A stretch of 64,000 nt of DNA, from NCBI GenBank assembly GCA_944391115.1, contig CALXSJ010000013.1:1-64000 (forward strand), in the 5' to 3' direction. This stretch comes from an uncultured Victivallales bacterium. GTDB lineage: Bacteria > Verrucomicrobiota > Lentisphaeria > Victivallales > UBA1829. The notes beneath the pieces are model-generated. The model saw only the letters and a list, made by a program, of their open reading frames with translations, ran no database searches and had not been told where the DNA came from. A program made the position numbers and the translations under genes. How positions within the stretch are numbered: position 1 is the stretch's first letter; each line of letters starts with the position of its first letter. Shown in pieces: positions 24,749 through 34,026 of the stretch.

Positions 24749-26923
24749 ATGAATATCAGCGAATTACCGATGGGAAGCGCGCCGGAACCGGTTCGTTTCG
24801 AACATTTCCCGACCCGATGGCAGGCCTTTCTCTGGCGGAACTGGGAATACGCCCCCGCCGAACGGCTCGCCGAAGTGCTTCAATGCGGGACACGGGAACT
24901 TACGGAGGCGGCTTCGGCTCTGGGACTTCCTCCGCAGCGGAATCCGGATCCGGAATGGCTGCGTTCCGGCTATCTCACCGTCATCCGGATGAACTGGCAC
25001 ATTCTGAACTACCGCCAGCTTCTTCAGCTTCTGGACTGGACGCCGGAACGCCTGGCCTACACACTCAAGGAGGAAGATTTCTTCTGGGTGAAACTGGGAT
25101 CGCTCAAACCGGACTGCGGGGAACTGCGCTTCGAACCGCTGACTCCGGAACAGAAACAGGCGACCGCGCTCTTCCGGAAACGGGTCCGGAAACATATTCC
25201 CGTGGAATCCGGCATGGAGTATCTGGAACAGCCGTTCGCCTTCGCGGAGAAATACCAGGCACGGCCCTTTTCCGGCGGCGCGGAAAAATTCGAGCTCAAC
25301 TTCATCCATTCCTATGCGGCCAGCTGCGGGGATATCTTCATTGACATCGAAAATCATGATCCCATTCCGGAAAATCTGCTGGCACAGTATGCCTCGATGG
25401 GAATCCGGGGCATCTGGATGCATGCGCTTCTGTATCTGCTGCATCCCGTCAAGGGATCGGAGGAATTTTCCGCAGGATATGAAACACGTCTCCGCAATCT
25501 GGCAACTCTCACGGAACGCTGCGCGAAATACGGTGTCGGCATTTATCTGTATCTGAACGAACCGCGCGGGATGCCCTACGCCTTTTATGAAAAAAATCCC
25601 GACTGGGCCGGAATCGACGTGCCGAAAAGCGCCATGCGCACAAACTGCACCAGCACCGGAAAACCGCTGGAGTGGCTGGAGGAGGCATGCGCGGCCCTCT
25701 TCCGGGCGGTCCCGAAACTTGCGGGCGCTTTCATGATTACGATGTCCGAAAATCCGACCCACTGCAATTATGCCTTCGCCGGAAATGCATGCCCGCGCTG
25801 CAGGGACCGCGATCCGGCCGATCTGATCGCGGAAGTGATCGCCGCCGCCGAACGGGGAATTCACGCCTCCGCGCCGGAGGCAAAACTCCTGGTTTCCGAC
25901 TGGGCGTGGCGCACGCTGAGGGATGGGAAAAGCAATGTGGAATTCAAAAAGAAAGTCATTGATCTTCTTCCGCAGAACGTCTGGTTCATGAGCATCAGCG
26001 AATGGGGAAAACCGACCTGTGCCGGAGACATCAGAGGCAGCGTGGTGGATTATTCCATTTCGCAGGTCGGACCGAGCGACGAAGCCGTCGAAGTCTGGCG
26101 CCATGCCAAGGCGCGCGGACTCAAAACCGTGGCGAAAATCCAGATGAACAACTCCTGGGAGCTTTCCGCCATTCCGTATCTGCCGGTTCCTTATCTCCTG
26201 CAGGAGCATCTGGACAATCTCTCCCGGGTCGGAGTGGACGGGCTGATGCTCAGCTGGACGCTGGGCGGCTATCCGGGAGGCAATCTGGAACTGCTTTACA
26301 AAAATGTCGAAGAACTCGCGACAGATCAATTCAGCGTGAATGTCGCGGGAAAGATCTGCGAGGCCTGGAGGCTCTTCAGCGACGCCTTCCGCGAGTTCCC
26401 GTTCAACTGCCAGACCATCTACACGGCTCCGATGAACTACGGCTCCGTGAATCTTCTGTATCCGCGCGACACGGGATACCAGGCGACCATGATCGGCTTC
26501 CCCTATGACGATCTCGCCACATGGAGAAGCATTTATCCGGAGGACGTCTTCGAGGATCAGTTCCGGAAAGTGACCGAAGGCTGGAAGAAAGGTCTTGATC
26601 TTCTGGATGCAGTGAGGGAAATGCTGCAGCCGTCGGACCGGACGCCTTATGAAGAGCTCCGCGTCATTGCGGAAGCCGCATACTGCCACCTGCGGAGCAC
26701 GTATCTGCAGATCCGCTTTGTCCGTCAGCGCGGCGCGGGAGACAAAACGGCAATGGCGGCGACCGTCCGCGAAGAGCTCGCCACGGTCCACAAGCTCCAT
26801 GACCTGGCGCGGCGCGACTCCCGGATCGGCTTCGAGGCGAGCAACCACTACTACTATTCGCTCAACGCGCTGGTTGAAAAAATGGTCAACTGCGAGGATA
26901 TCCTGGACCGTCTTGCAGAATAA
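24749..26923 (+). CDS. Large protein of unknown function, TIM-barrel hydrolase-like
   Basis: I do not recognise a named family for this 724-residue protein. It lacks a signal peptide and membrane segments. The middle (residues about 180-540) alternates short hydrophobic strands and helices like a TIM barrel, with MITMSENPTHCNYAF and a Cys pair CPRC close to the pattern seen in glycan-active DUF4838 proteins. The C-terminal 180 residues look helical. A cytoplasmic glycoside-hydrolase-like role is possible but unproven. The start at 24749 has AAGGA upstream. It stands between the Cys-rich secreted protein and the convergent J-domain gene. Confidence 0.8.
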   Translation: MNISELPMGSAPEPVRFEHFPTRWQAFLWRNWEYAPAERLAEVLQCGTRELTEAASALGLPPQRNPDPEWLRSGYLTVIRMNWHILNYRQLLQLLDWTPERLAYTLKEEDFFWVKLGSLKPDCGELRFEPLTPEQKQATALFRKRVRKHIPVESGMEYLEQPFAFAEKYQARPFSGGAEKFELNFIHSYAASCGDIFIDIENHDPIPENLLAQYASMGIRGIWMHALLYLLHPVKGSEEFSAGYETRLRNLATLTERCAKYGVGIYLYLNEPRGMPYAFYEKNPDWAGIDVPKSAMRTNCTSTGKPLEWLEEACAALFRAVPKLAGAFMITMSENPTHCNYAFAGNACPRCRDRDPADLIAEVIAAAERGIHASAPEAKLLVSDWAWRTLRDGKSNVEFKKKVIDLLPQNVWFMSISEWGKPTCAGDIRGSVVDYSISQVGPSDEAVEVWRHAKARGLKTVAKIQMNNSWELSAIPYLPVPYLLQEHLDNLSRVGVDGLMLSWTLGGYPGGNLELLYKNVEELATDQFSVNVAGKICEAWRLFSDAFREFPFNCQTIYTAPMNYGSVNLLYPRDTGYQATMIGFPYDDLATWRSIYPEDVFEDQFRKVTEGWKKGLDLLDAVREMLQPSDRTPYEELRVIAEAAYCHLRSTYLQIRFVRQRGAGDKTAMAATVREELATVHKLHDLARRDSRIGFEASNHYYYSLNALVEKMVNCEDILDRLAE

Positions 26924-26968
26924 CCGCTGATGTCCGGAGGGGAATCCGGATGCGTTTCTGCAGAACAT

Positions 26969-27742
26969 TCACTCCAGGCGTCTGCGGTTCCGGCGCGTCT
27001 CTTCGGACAGAAGCCGCTCCATGATGCGGGAAGCCTCTTCAATCATTTGCTCGTCGGGCATTTTCAGATCCGTATTCCGCGGAGACTGAAACATGCGCCT
27101 GATCCGGTGCAGGAGCGGAGCGCGGCGGCGGGAGAGCTCGTCCAGTTCCCGGCGAACCGTCCGGAGCCGCTGCCCGGGAATGCGTCGCGCACCGAGGTTC
27201 AACGCGGCGTTGTAATGAACCCGCGCCTTCGCATACTCCCGGATCTGCGCAAGGGAGCGTGCCAGCCATACGCGGTAGAGAATATTCGACGGCGCCATGC
27301 GGACAAGCGCGCCGAACAGTTTTGCGGACTGCCTGTAATGTCTTCCCGCATAAAGATTTTTCGCCTCGCGGCAGGTCATGAACACAAACGTCTTTTCCAG
27401 ATCGAGAAACAGCGTCGTCAGGCGCGTATCCTTCGGCGGATCATTGCCGACGATCAGTTCCTCCAGCGTATCGTCGGCATCCGTGTCCATGATCGAAACG
27501 CCGGACCACTGCACAGAAGCCCCGGACGTGCGGGAAATCAGAATCGTTTCATCATAGGCACGGCGCTTGCCCGGATCGGAAAGCGTATCGAACATCATGA
27601 CAAGACGCTTGAACTCCTCGGCTTTTTCCGGCGCATTGCCGAAGAGGTCGGGATGACACTCCTTGGCCCGCCGGTAATAGGCTTTCCGGATCGCGGCGAA
27701 ATCGCAGTCAGGCGCAATGCCGAGCTGTTCGTAGTAGTTCAT
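26969..27742 (-). CDS. J-domain protein with helical repeat tail
   Basis: This 257-residue protein begins with a DnaJ-type J domain (residues 1-66) with the essential HPD at 30-32 (KECHPDLFGNAPEKAEEF). It should therefore stimulate an Hsp70 ATPase. There is no Gly/Phe region and no zinc finger, so this is a class C J protein. Residues about 120-190 form TPR-like helices (AKLFGALVRMAPSNILYRVWLARSL), and the end is very basic. Its ATG overlaps the stop of the Nif11-domain gene upstream by 4 bases, indicating coupled translation of the two products. Confidence 0.88.
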   Translation of the reverse strand: MNYYEQLGIAPDCDFAAIRKAYYRRAKECHPDLFGNAPEKAEEFKRLVMMFDTLSDPGKRRAYDETILISRTSGASVQWSGVSIMDTDADDTLEELIVGNDPPKDTRLTTLFLDLEKTFVFMTCREAKNLYAGRHYRQSAKLFGALVRMAPSNILYRVWLARSLAQIREYAKARVHYNAALNLGARRIPGQRLRTVRRELDELSRRRAPLLHRIRRMFQSPRNTDLKMPDEQMIEEASRIMERLLSEETRRNRRRLE

Positions 27743-27954
27743 CGGCTCCCCGACACTTCCTCCCCGTGCTCATAAAGATAGGCGACAAGATCCTGTTCCG
27801 TAAACAGGAAGCCGCGTTCGCGCGCCAGGAGCAGAAACGCTTCGATCACCTTCTCCTGATCCGCATATTTCGCCTGAAGAGCAAGCGCCTCGTTTTCCAG
27901 TTCCTCGTCACGCTTCAATTCCGCGTAAAACCGTTTTACATTCTCCACGCTCAT
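27739..27954 (-). CDS. Free-standing Nif11-like domain protein
   Basis: This 71-residue protein matches the Nif11-like leader domain: MSVENVKRFYAEL at the start, an acidic helix, then ARERGFLFTEQDLVAYL. In other bacteria this domain is the leader of ribosomally made peptides or a small protein of nitrogen-fixation loci. Here there is no GG/GA cleavage site or core peptide, so it is probably not a RiPP precursor. The start at 27954 is set by a GGGGA site and by a promoter ending at 27994 that excludes an earlier start. ATGA overlap with the J-domain gene suggests the two proteins act together. Confidence 0.8.
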   Translation of the reverse strand: MSVENVKRFYAELKRDEELENEALALQAKYADQEKVIEAFLLLARERGFLFTEQDLVAYLYEHGEEVSGSR

Positions 27955-27993
27955 GAGTTCCCCGCTTTCCCTCATGCCTCTCTTTTTCCATTC

Positions 27994-28021
27994 AAAATAA
28001 CGCAAACTCCCGCAATTTCAA
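27994..28021 (-). promoter_or_regulatory. Promoter of the Nif11/J-domain operon
   Basis: On the minus strand TTGAAA (28021-28016), 16-base spacer, TATTTT (27999-27994), 40 bases before the Nif11 start. Confidence 0.6.
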
Positions 28022-28208
28022 CTCCCGGCGCGCGGAAACCCCGGGAAAAATGCGGAAGGCCGCTGCCGCCCGCGGACATTCCGCGGGAACTCGCAAGCAG
28101 GCCCCCCGGAAAAACAAAGATGTTTTCCCCTGGAAAAATCCGGACGGAGGGAACCAATACGCAGGAAAACATGTCCTGTGAAAGAGGAATCTTTTTTGCG
28201 TTCCCTGC

Positions 28209-28237
28209 TTGAACTATCGGGGAGGCGGAGATATCTT
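28209..28237 (+). promoter_or_regulatory. Promoter of the META-domain lipoprotein
   Basis: TTGAAC (28209-28214), 17-base spacer, TATCTT (28232-28237). Confidence 0.6.
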
Positions 28238-28273
28238 ATAACGACTCTTCAATAACAAATGGAGGTTAATGTG

Positions 28274-28948
28274 ATGAAGAATGTACATTCCCTGGTCGCG
28301 GCGCTGAACGCGGGTGTTCTTTCCGCAGCCCTTGCAATGCTGGCAGGCGGATGCTCCTGCGGCTCTTCCGCCTGCGGGGTTTCCGCTTCTCCGGCACAGC
28401 CGCAAGTTCCGGAAAAGAAAGTGCAGCAGACCGTTCCCGCCAAACCCGTCGTGGAAAAGAAGGCCGTAACGGCGGCTGCGGACAAGACGGCGAAGGCGCC
28501 GGAAAAGAAGGCCGTAACGGCGGCTGCGGACAAGACGGCGAAGGCGCCGGAACAAAAGAAAGCGGAACCAGTCTCCGTCGATATCGCCCCGACAATCTCC
28601 ACGGTCTGGACTCTTGACCTGGATTCTCTGGACGGAATCAAAAAATCCTGGGCGGAGCCGGACAAGAACATCACCCTGATCTATGATCCCGAGAAAAAAC
28701 AGATCGCCGGATGCTCCGGAGTCAACCGCTATTTCGGTCCCGTCGCGATCGATCAGAAGAAAAAGACCTTCAAGGCCGGAGCGCTCGGCGTCACCAAGAT
28801 GGCGGGGCCCGGAATGGACTATGAGAACCTGTTCCTGAATCTTCTCTCCAAAGTGGATTCCTATGCCATCAAGAACGGCAAGCTGATGCTGAAATCAGGG
28901 TCCGACACTGTCGCTGTGTTTACAACGGGAGTCAAGGAAACCAAATAA
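28274..28948 (+). CDS. META-domain lipoprotein
   Basis: This 224-residue protein starts with a lipoprotein-type signal ending LAMLAGGC. An Ala/Lys/Pro-rich spacer follows that contains two identical 16-residue units (EKKAVTAAADKTAKAP). The C-terminal 110 residues are a META domain like E. coli HslJ (AGCSGVNRYFGPVAI, KMAGPGMDYENLFLNLL). META lipoproteins are anchored in the outer membrane or periplasm and have loosely defined stress or attachment roles. GGAGG lies 8 bases before the ATG at 28274; a GTG at 28271 is possible. The gene has its own promoter and a strong terminator. Confidence 0.87.
   Translation: MKNVHSLVAALNAGVLSAALAMLAGGCSCGSSACGVSASPAQPQVPEKKVQQTVPAKPVVEKKAVTAAADKTAKAPEKKAVTAAADKTAKAPEQKKAEPVSVDIAPTISTVWTLDLDSLDGIKKSWAEPDKNITLIYDPEKKQIAGCSGVNRYFGPVAIDQKKKTFKAGALGVTKMAGPGMDYENLFLNLLSKVDSYAIKNGKLMLKSGSDTVAVFTTGVKETK
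28454..28549 (+). repeat. Perfect 48-bp tandem duplication
   Basis: Two identical 48-base units lie head to tail at 28454-28501 and 28502-28549, in frame within the spacer of the META lipoprotein. No third-position differences are present, so the duplication is recent or still expanding and contracting. Confidence 0.95.
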
Positions 28949-28995
28949 GGAACTCAGCCGTCCAGTCCGCGCCGCAATCCGGTACGGAACGATTC

Positions 28996-29038
28996 AAGGT
29001 TTTTCCCGGAAGCGGATTCCTGGAAAAACCTTTTTTTT
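28996..29038 (+). terminator. Intrinsic terminator of the META lipoprotein gene
   Basis: Inverted repeat AAGGTTTTTCC (28996-29006) and its complement (29022-29032) is followed by an uninterrupted T run to 29038. Confidence 0.88.
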
Positions 29039-29084
29039 CAGGGGACGGTTCAAAGACGCAGGGCGGAAGCGGAACAGATATTCC

Positions 29085-31085
29085 TCAGGCGCGCCCTGCG
29101 TTTCCCTTCAGAATGCAGACGCCGTAAGGAGGGAGGGCGATCCTTGTCCCGTGCCGTTCCCCGAGAAGTGTTTCCGCATCCGTGGCAGCATAGTCGAATT
29201 CCAGACTCCGCCCATGCCGGTTGATCAGGAACGTGACGGTTCCGCGTCTGAGAATCTCCACATCCCCGGGGATATCAGGCAGCACAAGCCCGGCCGCATC
29301 CGCGGCATGATGGAGAATCCGCTGAAAAGAGCCGGAATCAATTTCAAACGCATTGATGTGAATCGCCCTGCCCTTCCCGTATTTCTTCTCCGTCACGGCG
29401 GGACAGCCGGCAAGATCGGAATTTTCAAATGCCGCCAGGATGTCCGCGTCCGCGGCTTCCGCCTCCATCAGGGTGCCGGCGGCGAATCCGCGGAACCTTC
29501 CGCCGTCCAGCAGTCCGGAAAAGGCAACGTGTTTCTCCGGATCCGGCGTCTCGCCCTCTCCGGGAAGCCGTGAAGCGCTTGGAATTTCATCCTCCAGCGC
29601 AATCCCGAAAAGATCGGAAAGATGCTCCGGACACCTTCCGGTCAGGAATTTGGCATTGGCATCCTGCGTGCCGGTCCGTCCGGCGGCAATGAGAACGCCG
29701 CCCTTCGCGACAAAGGCCTTCAGACGTTCCGCCAGATCGGGCGATACATGCAGATGCGAAGGCATCAGAAGAATTTGAAAGGAATCGAAAGAGCTTTTCG
29801 GCGAGATCACATTCGACGCAATATGCATCTTCGCACAGGCCTCATGCGCCTTCGCGACGGCATTCTCGTAATCCTGCCAGAGACGCCAGAAACCGCAGGA
29901 ATATCCCCAGAGAATCTCGTAATCATATAAAATGCCAGCCTCCGCCTGCGGCAGGGGGAGTTCTCCCGCCGCATCCATGACACGGTCAAGTTCGGAGATC
30001 CAGTCTTTCAGCTGATGATAGCGCCGGAGCGGTTTGCCGTTGTGGCCGACGATGCCGACCAGCGTTTTTTCAAATCCGCCGGGCGCGCTCCGCCACCAGA
30101 AAATGGAAATCAGTTCCGCGCCGTGCGCGATGAAACTCCAGTAATGGGAGCTCAGACGCCGGCTGTGCGGCACACCGGAAATCAGATGTCCCCCCACACC
30201 GGTCTCCAGAACCCAGAACGGCACGCCGGGTTTCATCCCGGCGTAACGATCGGCCGGACAGGACAGCGACTTGTCTTCCTCCGAAGTCGGATAGCAGTCC
30301 AGACCGGCGCGGTCCACCAGTGCATACAGCGCATGACAGTCCGCGCTTCCCGACGCATTGTTGGCGGCAATCGGGAGTCCGGGAAAATGCCTCCGCAGAA
30401 TTTCGGCCTGAAACTGCAGATAGGCGCACTTCTGCGCGCTGTGGAACCGGAGACTGTCCAGCACAAGCGCGGAACTCTCCCGGAGTTCCATGTTTCCCAG
30501 CTCGATTTCATCCCAGGAGGAATAATCCTGACTCCAGAAGCCGTTCCACCAGGCGCGGTTGAGTTCTTCGAGCGTCCCGTAGCGCTCCTCCAGCCATTTG
30601 CGGAACGCTTTCCGGCAGCAGTCGCAGTGGCAGAGTCCGAAGACGGTATGTCCGATTTCATTGTCGATCTGAAAACCTGCCAGATTCCGGCAGTCCTTCA
30701 ATGCGCCGGCCAGTTTTTCCACCAGGCGCCCCAGATATTTCCGGTAGACCGGCGAGGCGTAGCAGGTGTGCTGCCGGACACCGAAATGAGCGGAAGAACC
30801 GTCCGGTTTCCGGATCAGGACCTCGGGATGCCTGCGGACCAGCCATGCGGGAGCCGCCGCGCCGGGCGTGCAGAAGATGACGCGGATTCCATATCGCTCG
30901 AAAATACGGATGGCCGCAATCATGTGATCGAATTGAAATTTTCCGTCCGCCGGCTCCAGTCTCGACCATGCGAACTCTCCGATGCGGACGAAACGCAGTC
31001 CCGCGTCGCGCATCAGGCTCGCATCGTATTCCACACGGTCCAGACTCCATTGCTCCGGATAATAAGCGGATCCGACTGCAATCAT
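29085..31085 (-). CDS. GH42 beta-galactosidase
   Basis: This 666-residue glycoside hydrolase family 42 enzyme opens with GSAYYPEQWSLDRVEYD. The acid/base Glu143 lies in FQIDNEIG, the four-Cys zinc loop in CHCDCC (152-157) and the nucleophile Glu294 in WVLETGVGG. A trimerisation domain and a small C-terminal beta domain follow. It has no signal peptide, so it should cleave beta-galactosides, often short plant or mucin oligosaccharides, in the cytoplasm. GGGGGT sits 8 bases upstream of the ATG. It is the third gene of an apparent operon with the DUF4838 protein and a pseudopilin. Confidence 0.93.
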   Translation of the reverse strand: MIAVGSAYYPEQWSLDRVEYDASLMRDAGLRFVRIGEFAWSRLEPADGKFQFDHMIAAIRIFERYGIRVIFCTPGAAAPAWLVRRHPEVLIRKPDGSSAHFGVRQHTCYASPVYRKYLGRLVEKLAGALKDCRNLAGFQIDNEIGHTVFGLCHCDCCRKAFRKWLEERYGTLEELNRAWWNGFWSQDYSSWDEIELGNMELRESSALVLDSLRFHSAQKCAYLQFQAEILRRHFPGLPIAANNASGSADCHALYALVDRAGLDCYPTSEEDKSLSCPADRYAGMKPGVPFWVLETGVGGHLISGVPHSRRLSSHYWSFIAHGAELISIFWWRSAPGGFEKTLVGIVGHNGKPLRRYHQLKDWISELDRVMDAAGELPLPQAEAGILYDYEILWGYSCGFWRLWQDYENAVAKAHEACAKMHIASNVISPKSSFDSFQILLMPSHLHVSPDLAERLKAFVAKGGVLIAAGRTGTQDANAKFLTGRCPEHLSDLFGIALEDEIPSASRLPGEGETPDPEKHVAFSGLLDGGRFRGFAAGTLMEAEAADADILAAFENSDLAGCPAVTEKKYGKGRAIHINAFEIDSGSFQRILHHAADAAGLVLPDIPGDVEILRRGTVTFLINRHGRSLEFDYAATDAETLLGERHGTRIALPPYGVCILKGNAGRA

Positions 31086-31153
31086 GAAGAAATACCCCCT
31101 GTCTCAAGTTAAAATTTCAAAGTGAGGAAAAATTACTGCCGCAGGCTCCGGAT

Positions 31154-33949
31154 TCACTTCTCCGGCACGGAAGAAAGCGTCCCGGAGACATAATCCACGA
31201 CAACATCCTCTCCGGCCACATAGAAATACCCCTGCTCGAAAGGACCGATTTCAACGGTAAACGGCACGCGGACAAATTCCGCCGACTGCGGCGCCGTTTT
31301 CAGAACATCCCGGCGGATTTCATGTCCGAACGGTTTCCGGTTTCCGGGTTCGCGGGAGCATCCGCTGAGCCAGATTTCCGCTTTTCCGGAAAGTCTGATC
31401 TCGCCGGAAAATCTCTGCTTTCCGGGCTTCTGTCCGAAATTCAGCCATTGGAGCAGATAACCGTTCCGGATCCGGACGCGGTTCCCCTTGTTTTCCCCGG
31501 GAACCATGGCAACGCCCGAGCCGCCCCATCCCTTCGGGAAACGCTCCGAAAGCACGCCTTTGTCATTCGGATTCTTCGGAACGCTTTCGGAAAAATCCCC
31601 GTTTGTGAAAACATTCGTCCCGGGAAAGACCCGGCGGAATGCGATCTGGTCATGCGGCTGTGTCGCGTCCAGAGATGCCCAGGCGGAGTTTTTCGGAGGC
31701 TGAAGATTCGTCATGGTCCGGTAGAAATGCATCTGCCATGCCTGTCCGGGCAGAATCCGAGCACCGAGCTTTTCCGCCGGAATCCGGATCTCAAGCGAGT
31801 AGCGGTCTTTGCCGGCCGAGGTCTTCACCTCCGCTCCGGAACGGAACGAGGCATCGCGCATTCTCGCCTGATACATGGTTCCGATGCTGTTGACGATCCA
31901 GTGAAAGTAGTCGCCGCCGGGAGGCGCGATGAAAATCTCGACGGAATCGTCGGTCCAGACGGGATCGCCGGGGTTCTTCGCATCCGCCTTGAGTTTGCTC
32001 CAGGCATGTTCCGTCATGGCTTCGATCCCGATGTACCAGTTGTTCTCGTCATAAAGCACCTTGACACGGGTCTCCTCGGCAGGCTCGGTCCTGTTTTCGC
32101 CGAGAAATCCCGGAACAAGCGGCGCCTTGCGCCAGGCGTCTTCGTCCAGACGGCCGTCAATCCGGATCTCCCCGGCTCTGGCGGCAACGGGGATATAATT
32201 CTGTCCCGACAATGCGGCCCGCACTTTTTCCGCGGCTTTTTTCCAATGCAGATTCAGGTTGTCCTCGTCGATCGCAATCCGTTTCAGCAGGATTTTGTCG
32301 CCGCCCGCCAGCTGCCGCGCTTCGGCGAGAGAGGCGCGGAGACGCTTTTCCGCCTCGGGAGAACTCAGACAGTAGCCGATCCGGTTCGGACCGCCGTACA
32401 ACGCATGCCCGGGCGCGCTCTCCCAGAGTTCGCGCCGAAAACGCTGATACCGCTTCATGGGAGCGGAAGCTTTGCCGTAATACATCGTGCAAAGCTCGTC
32501 CATGAGCTTTTCAACATCCTGATCGGCATCCCAGAGCAGCTTGGAGGCGACATAATAGAATGTCCAGTTCGAGTGAAGATAATGCACATCGGCGTAGGTG
32601 CAGTCCTCGATCCAGGTGTCGAGTTTCACCTTCTTGTAGAACTTCGCGTCTTCGGCGAACACATATTCAAAGGGGGCGTAAGGCGAGCGCGCGGAACAGT
32701 AGTAGTCGAAAATCCCGATTTTCGGATACAGTTTGCGCCAGGATTCAAATTCCTCATGAAAACGCTTGTTGCAGTCGCTGTCCTTTCCGGCAAAGGGATG
32801 AACATAGCAGCGCTGATGCGGACAGTAGGTCGCACCGAGACGCTTGTCGTAATGAATCGTCTTGTCCGATGGAATGGAGCGGAACTGGGAATACATGTCC
32901 ACGCTGAGTTCCGCATCGGGCACCTGGCGGTAGACTTCCCCGGCGATTTCCGAGGAGAATCTGTGCGCCAGGTCCGGAATGGAGAATTTTCCGTTGACCG
33001 TCCCCATCGCGATACAGCCGGGGCACATGCACCAGCCGTCCGTGGAATCATGGTAACTGATCGAATAGCGGCCGCCGTACCGGGCCATTTCCGCGACATA
33101 GTCGGCAACCATCCGCTTGACGCGGGGATTGGAAAGACAGCGCTGGGACCGCTCTTCGCAGACCCATTTCCCGTTTTTGAACTGGAACAGTTCCGGGTCC
33201 GTCTTGAAGAGACGGCGCGGAACCGCCTGCTCGAACGTCAGGTGCCCGCCTCCGGAAGGAAGCGCGTTTCCGCCTTCATAGCGGGCAAGGTCCTCGCGGC
33301 TCCGGTCCGGATACTGGAACCAGGCGCCGTGATGCATCTTGTTCCGCCGCATCCAGAGCTCCACTTCCTCCATGCTCCATGGTTTCGCGGCGTCCTTCCA
33401 GGTGGAGATGATCCTGTGCCGCACATCCGGCTCTTCGAAGAGGTCGATCTCCGGAAGCGTCACATCCGCCTTCCGCGGCACGACTTCTCCCTCCGGGCCG
33501 GGGTGGAACCAGCGGACATTCAGATATTTCTCCAGAAAGGTGTAAGCGCCGTAGAGCGCGCCGATCGGCTTCTTTCCGGCGATGATGATGCGCGGCCCGG
33601 CCGTCCTGATGTAAAACGCCTGATCCCCGGCGGATTCCAGTTTCGCAGCCATTTCCGGCGGCACGAGCCTCCGCCCGTTCTCCAGCGTCACAACGAGAAT
33701 TTCCAGAAGACCCGGATTCTCCACCGTTCGCGTGAAAACCGCCGGATAACAGGAACGCCGGAAGTCCACGCCCGTGATCTTCCGCAGATATGTCTGCAGT
33801 TCCACGGCGGCATCGAATTCAGGCGCGCCCGGACGCGGCATCTGCTGGATGACGGCATTGCTTTTCCCGTTGGAAACCAGCGGATACTCCGCGGAAAACA
33901 GGACAGAACCGAACAAAAAGGATAAAAACACCGGAAACAGACGTTTCAT
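31154..33949 (-). CDS. Secreted DUF4838 protein with C-terminal CBM9-like domain
   Basis: This 931-residue protein starts with a clear signal peptide (KRLFPVFLSFLFGSVLFSA). The N-terminal part resembles the alpha-glucuronidase/hexosaminidase accessory fold (VELQTYLRKITGVDF; GALYGAYTFLEKYLNVRWF), followed by the DUF4838 TIM-barrel-like region (YHDSTDGWCMCPGC). From about residue 625 (EIRIDGRLDEDAWRKA) a CBM9-type carbohydrate-binding domain follows, then a beta-rich end. DUF4838 proteins are common in gut glycan degraders; the exact bond cleaved is not established. The start at 33949 has AAAGG upstream. It lies 77 bases after the pseudopilin and 68 bases before the GH42 gene. Confidence 0.88.
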   Translation of the reverse strand: MKRLFPVFLSFLFGSVLFSAEYPLVSNGKSNAVIQQMPRPGAPEFDAAVELQTYLRKITGVDFRRSCYPAVFTRTVENPGLLEILVVTLENGRRLVPPEMAAKLESAGDQAFYIRTAGPRIIIAGKKPIGALYGAYTFLEKYLNVRWFHPGPEGEVVPRKADVTLPEIDLFEEPDVRHRIISTWKDAAKPWSMEEVELWMRRNKMHHGAWFQYPDRSREDLARYEGGNALPSGGGHLTFEQAVPRRLFKTDPELFQFKNGKWVCEERSQRCLSNPRVKRMVADYVAEMARYGGRYSISYHDSTDGWCMCPGCIAMGTVNGKFSIPDLAHRFSSEIAGEVYRQVPDAELSVDMYSQFRSIPSDKTIHYDKRLGATYCPHQRCYVHPFAGKDSDCNKRFHEEFESWRKLYPKIGIFDYYCSARSPYAPFEYVFAEDAKFYKKVKLDTWIEDCTYADVHYLHSNWTFYYVASKLLWDADQDVEKLMDELCTMYYGKASAPMKRYQRFRRELWESAPGHALYGGPNRIGYCLSSPEAEKRLRASLAEARQLAGGDKILLKRIAIDEDNLNLHWKKAAEKVRAALSGQNYIPVAARAGEIRIDGRLDEDAWRKAPLVPGFLGENRTEPAEETRVKVLYDENNWYIGIEAMTEHAWSKLKADAKNPGDPVWTDDSVEIFIAPPGGDYFHWIVNSIGTMYQARMRDASFRSGAEVKTSAGKDRYSLEIRIPAEKLGARILPGQAWQMHFYRTMTNLQPPKNSAWASLDATQPHDQIAFRRVFPGTNVFTNGDFSESVPKNPNDKGVLSERFPKGWGGSGVAMVPGENKGNRVRIRNGYLLQWLNFGQKPGKQRFSGEIRLSGKAEIWLSGCSREPGNRKPFGHEIRRDVLKTAPQSAEFVRVPFTVEIGPFEQGYFYVAGEDVVVDYVSGTLSSVPEK

Positions 33950-34026
33950 AAGGAGCCTTTCTTGTAAGAGCTTGCAACTCAATAGTACTGAAGATTGGAT
34001 GTCCGGTCGGGAAGTCCGGAACACGG

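Larger units (their letters stand above)
27955..28273. other. Divergent intergenic region, Nif11 / META lipoprotein
   Basis: These 319 bases hold a leftward promoter (27994-28021), a rightward promoter (28209-28237) and a GGAGG ribosome site at 28261. The part between, about 28025-28200, is rich in GGGGAAAA/CCCCGG runs but shows no gene or strong hairpin. Confidence 0.55.

Noticed and set aside
28454-28549. CRISPR-like repeat
   Set aside because: There are only two adjacent copies with no spacer, in frame within a lipoprotein gene. It is a tandem duplication, not an array.
31322-33925. 867-codon open frame on the plus strand opposite the DUF4838 gene
   Set aside because: It has no family motifs. 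It mirrors a gene with a signal peptide and recognisable domains; high GC with few antisense stops makes such shadows common.
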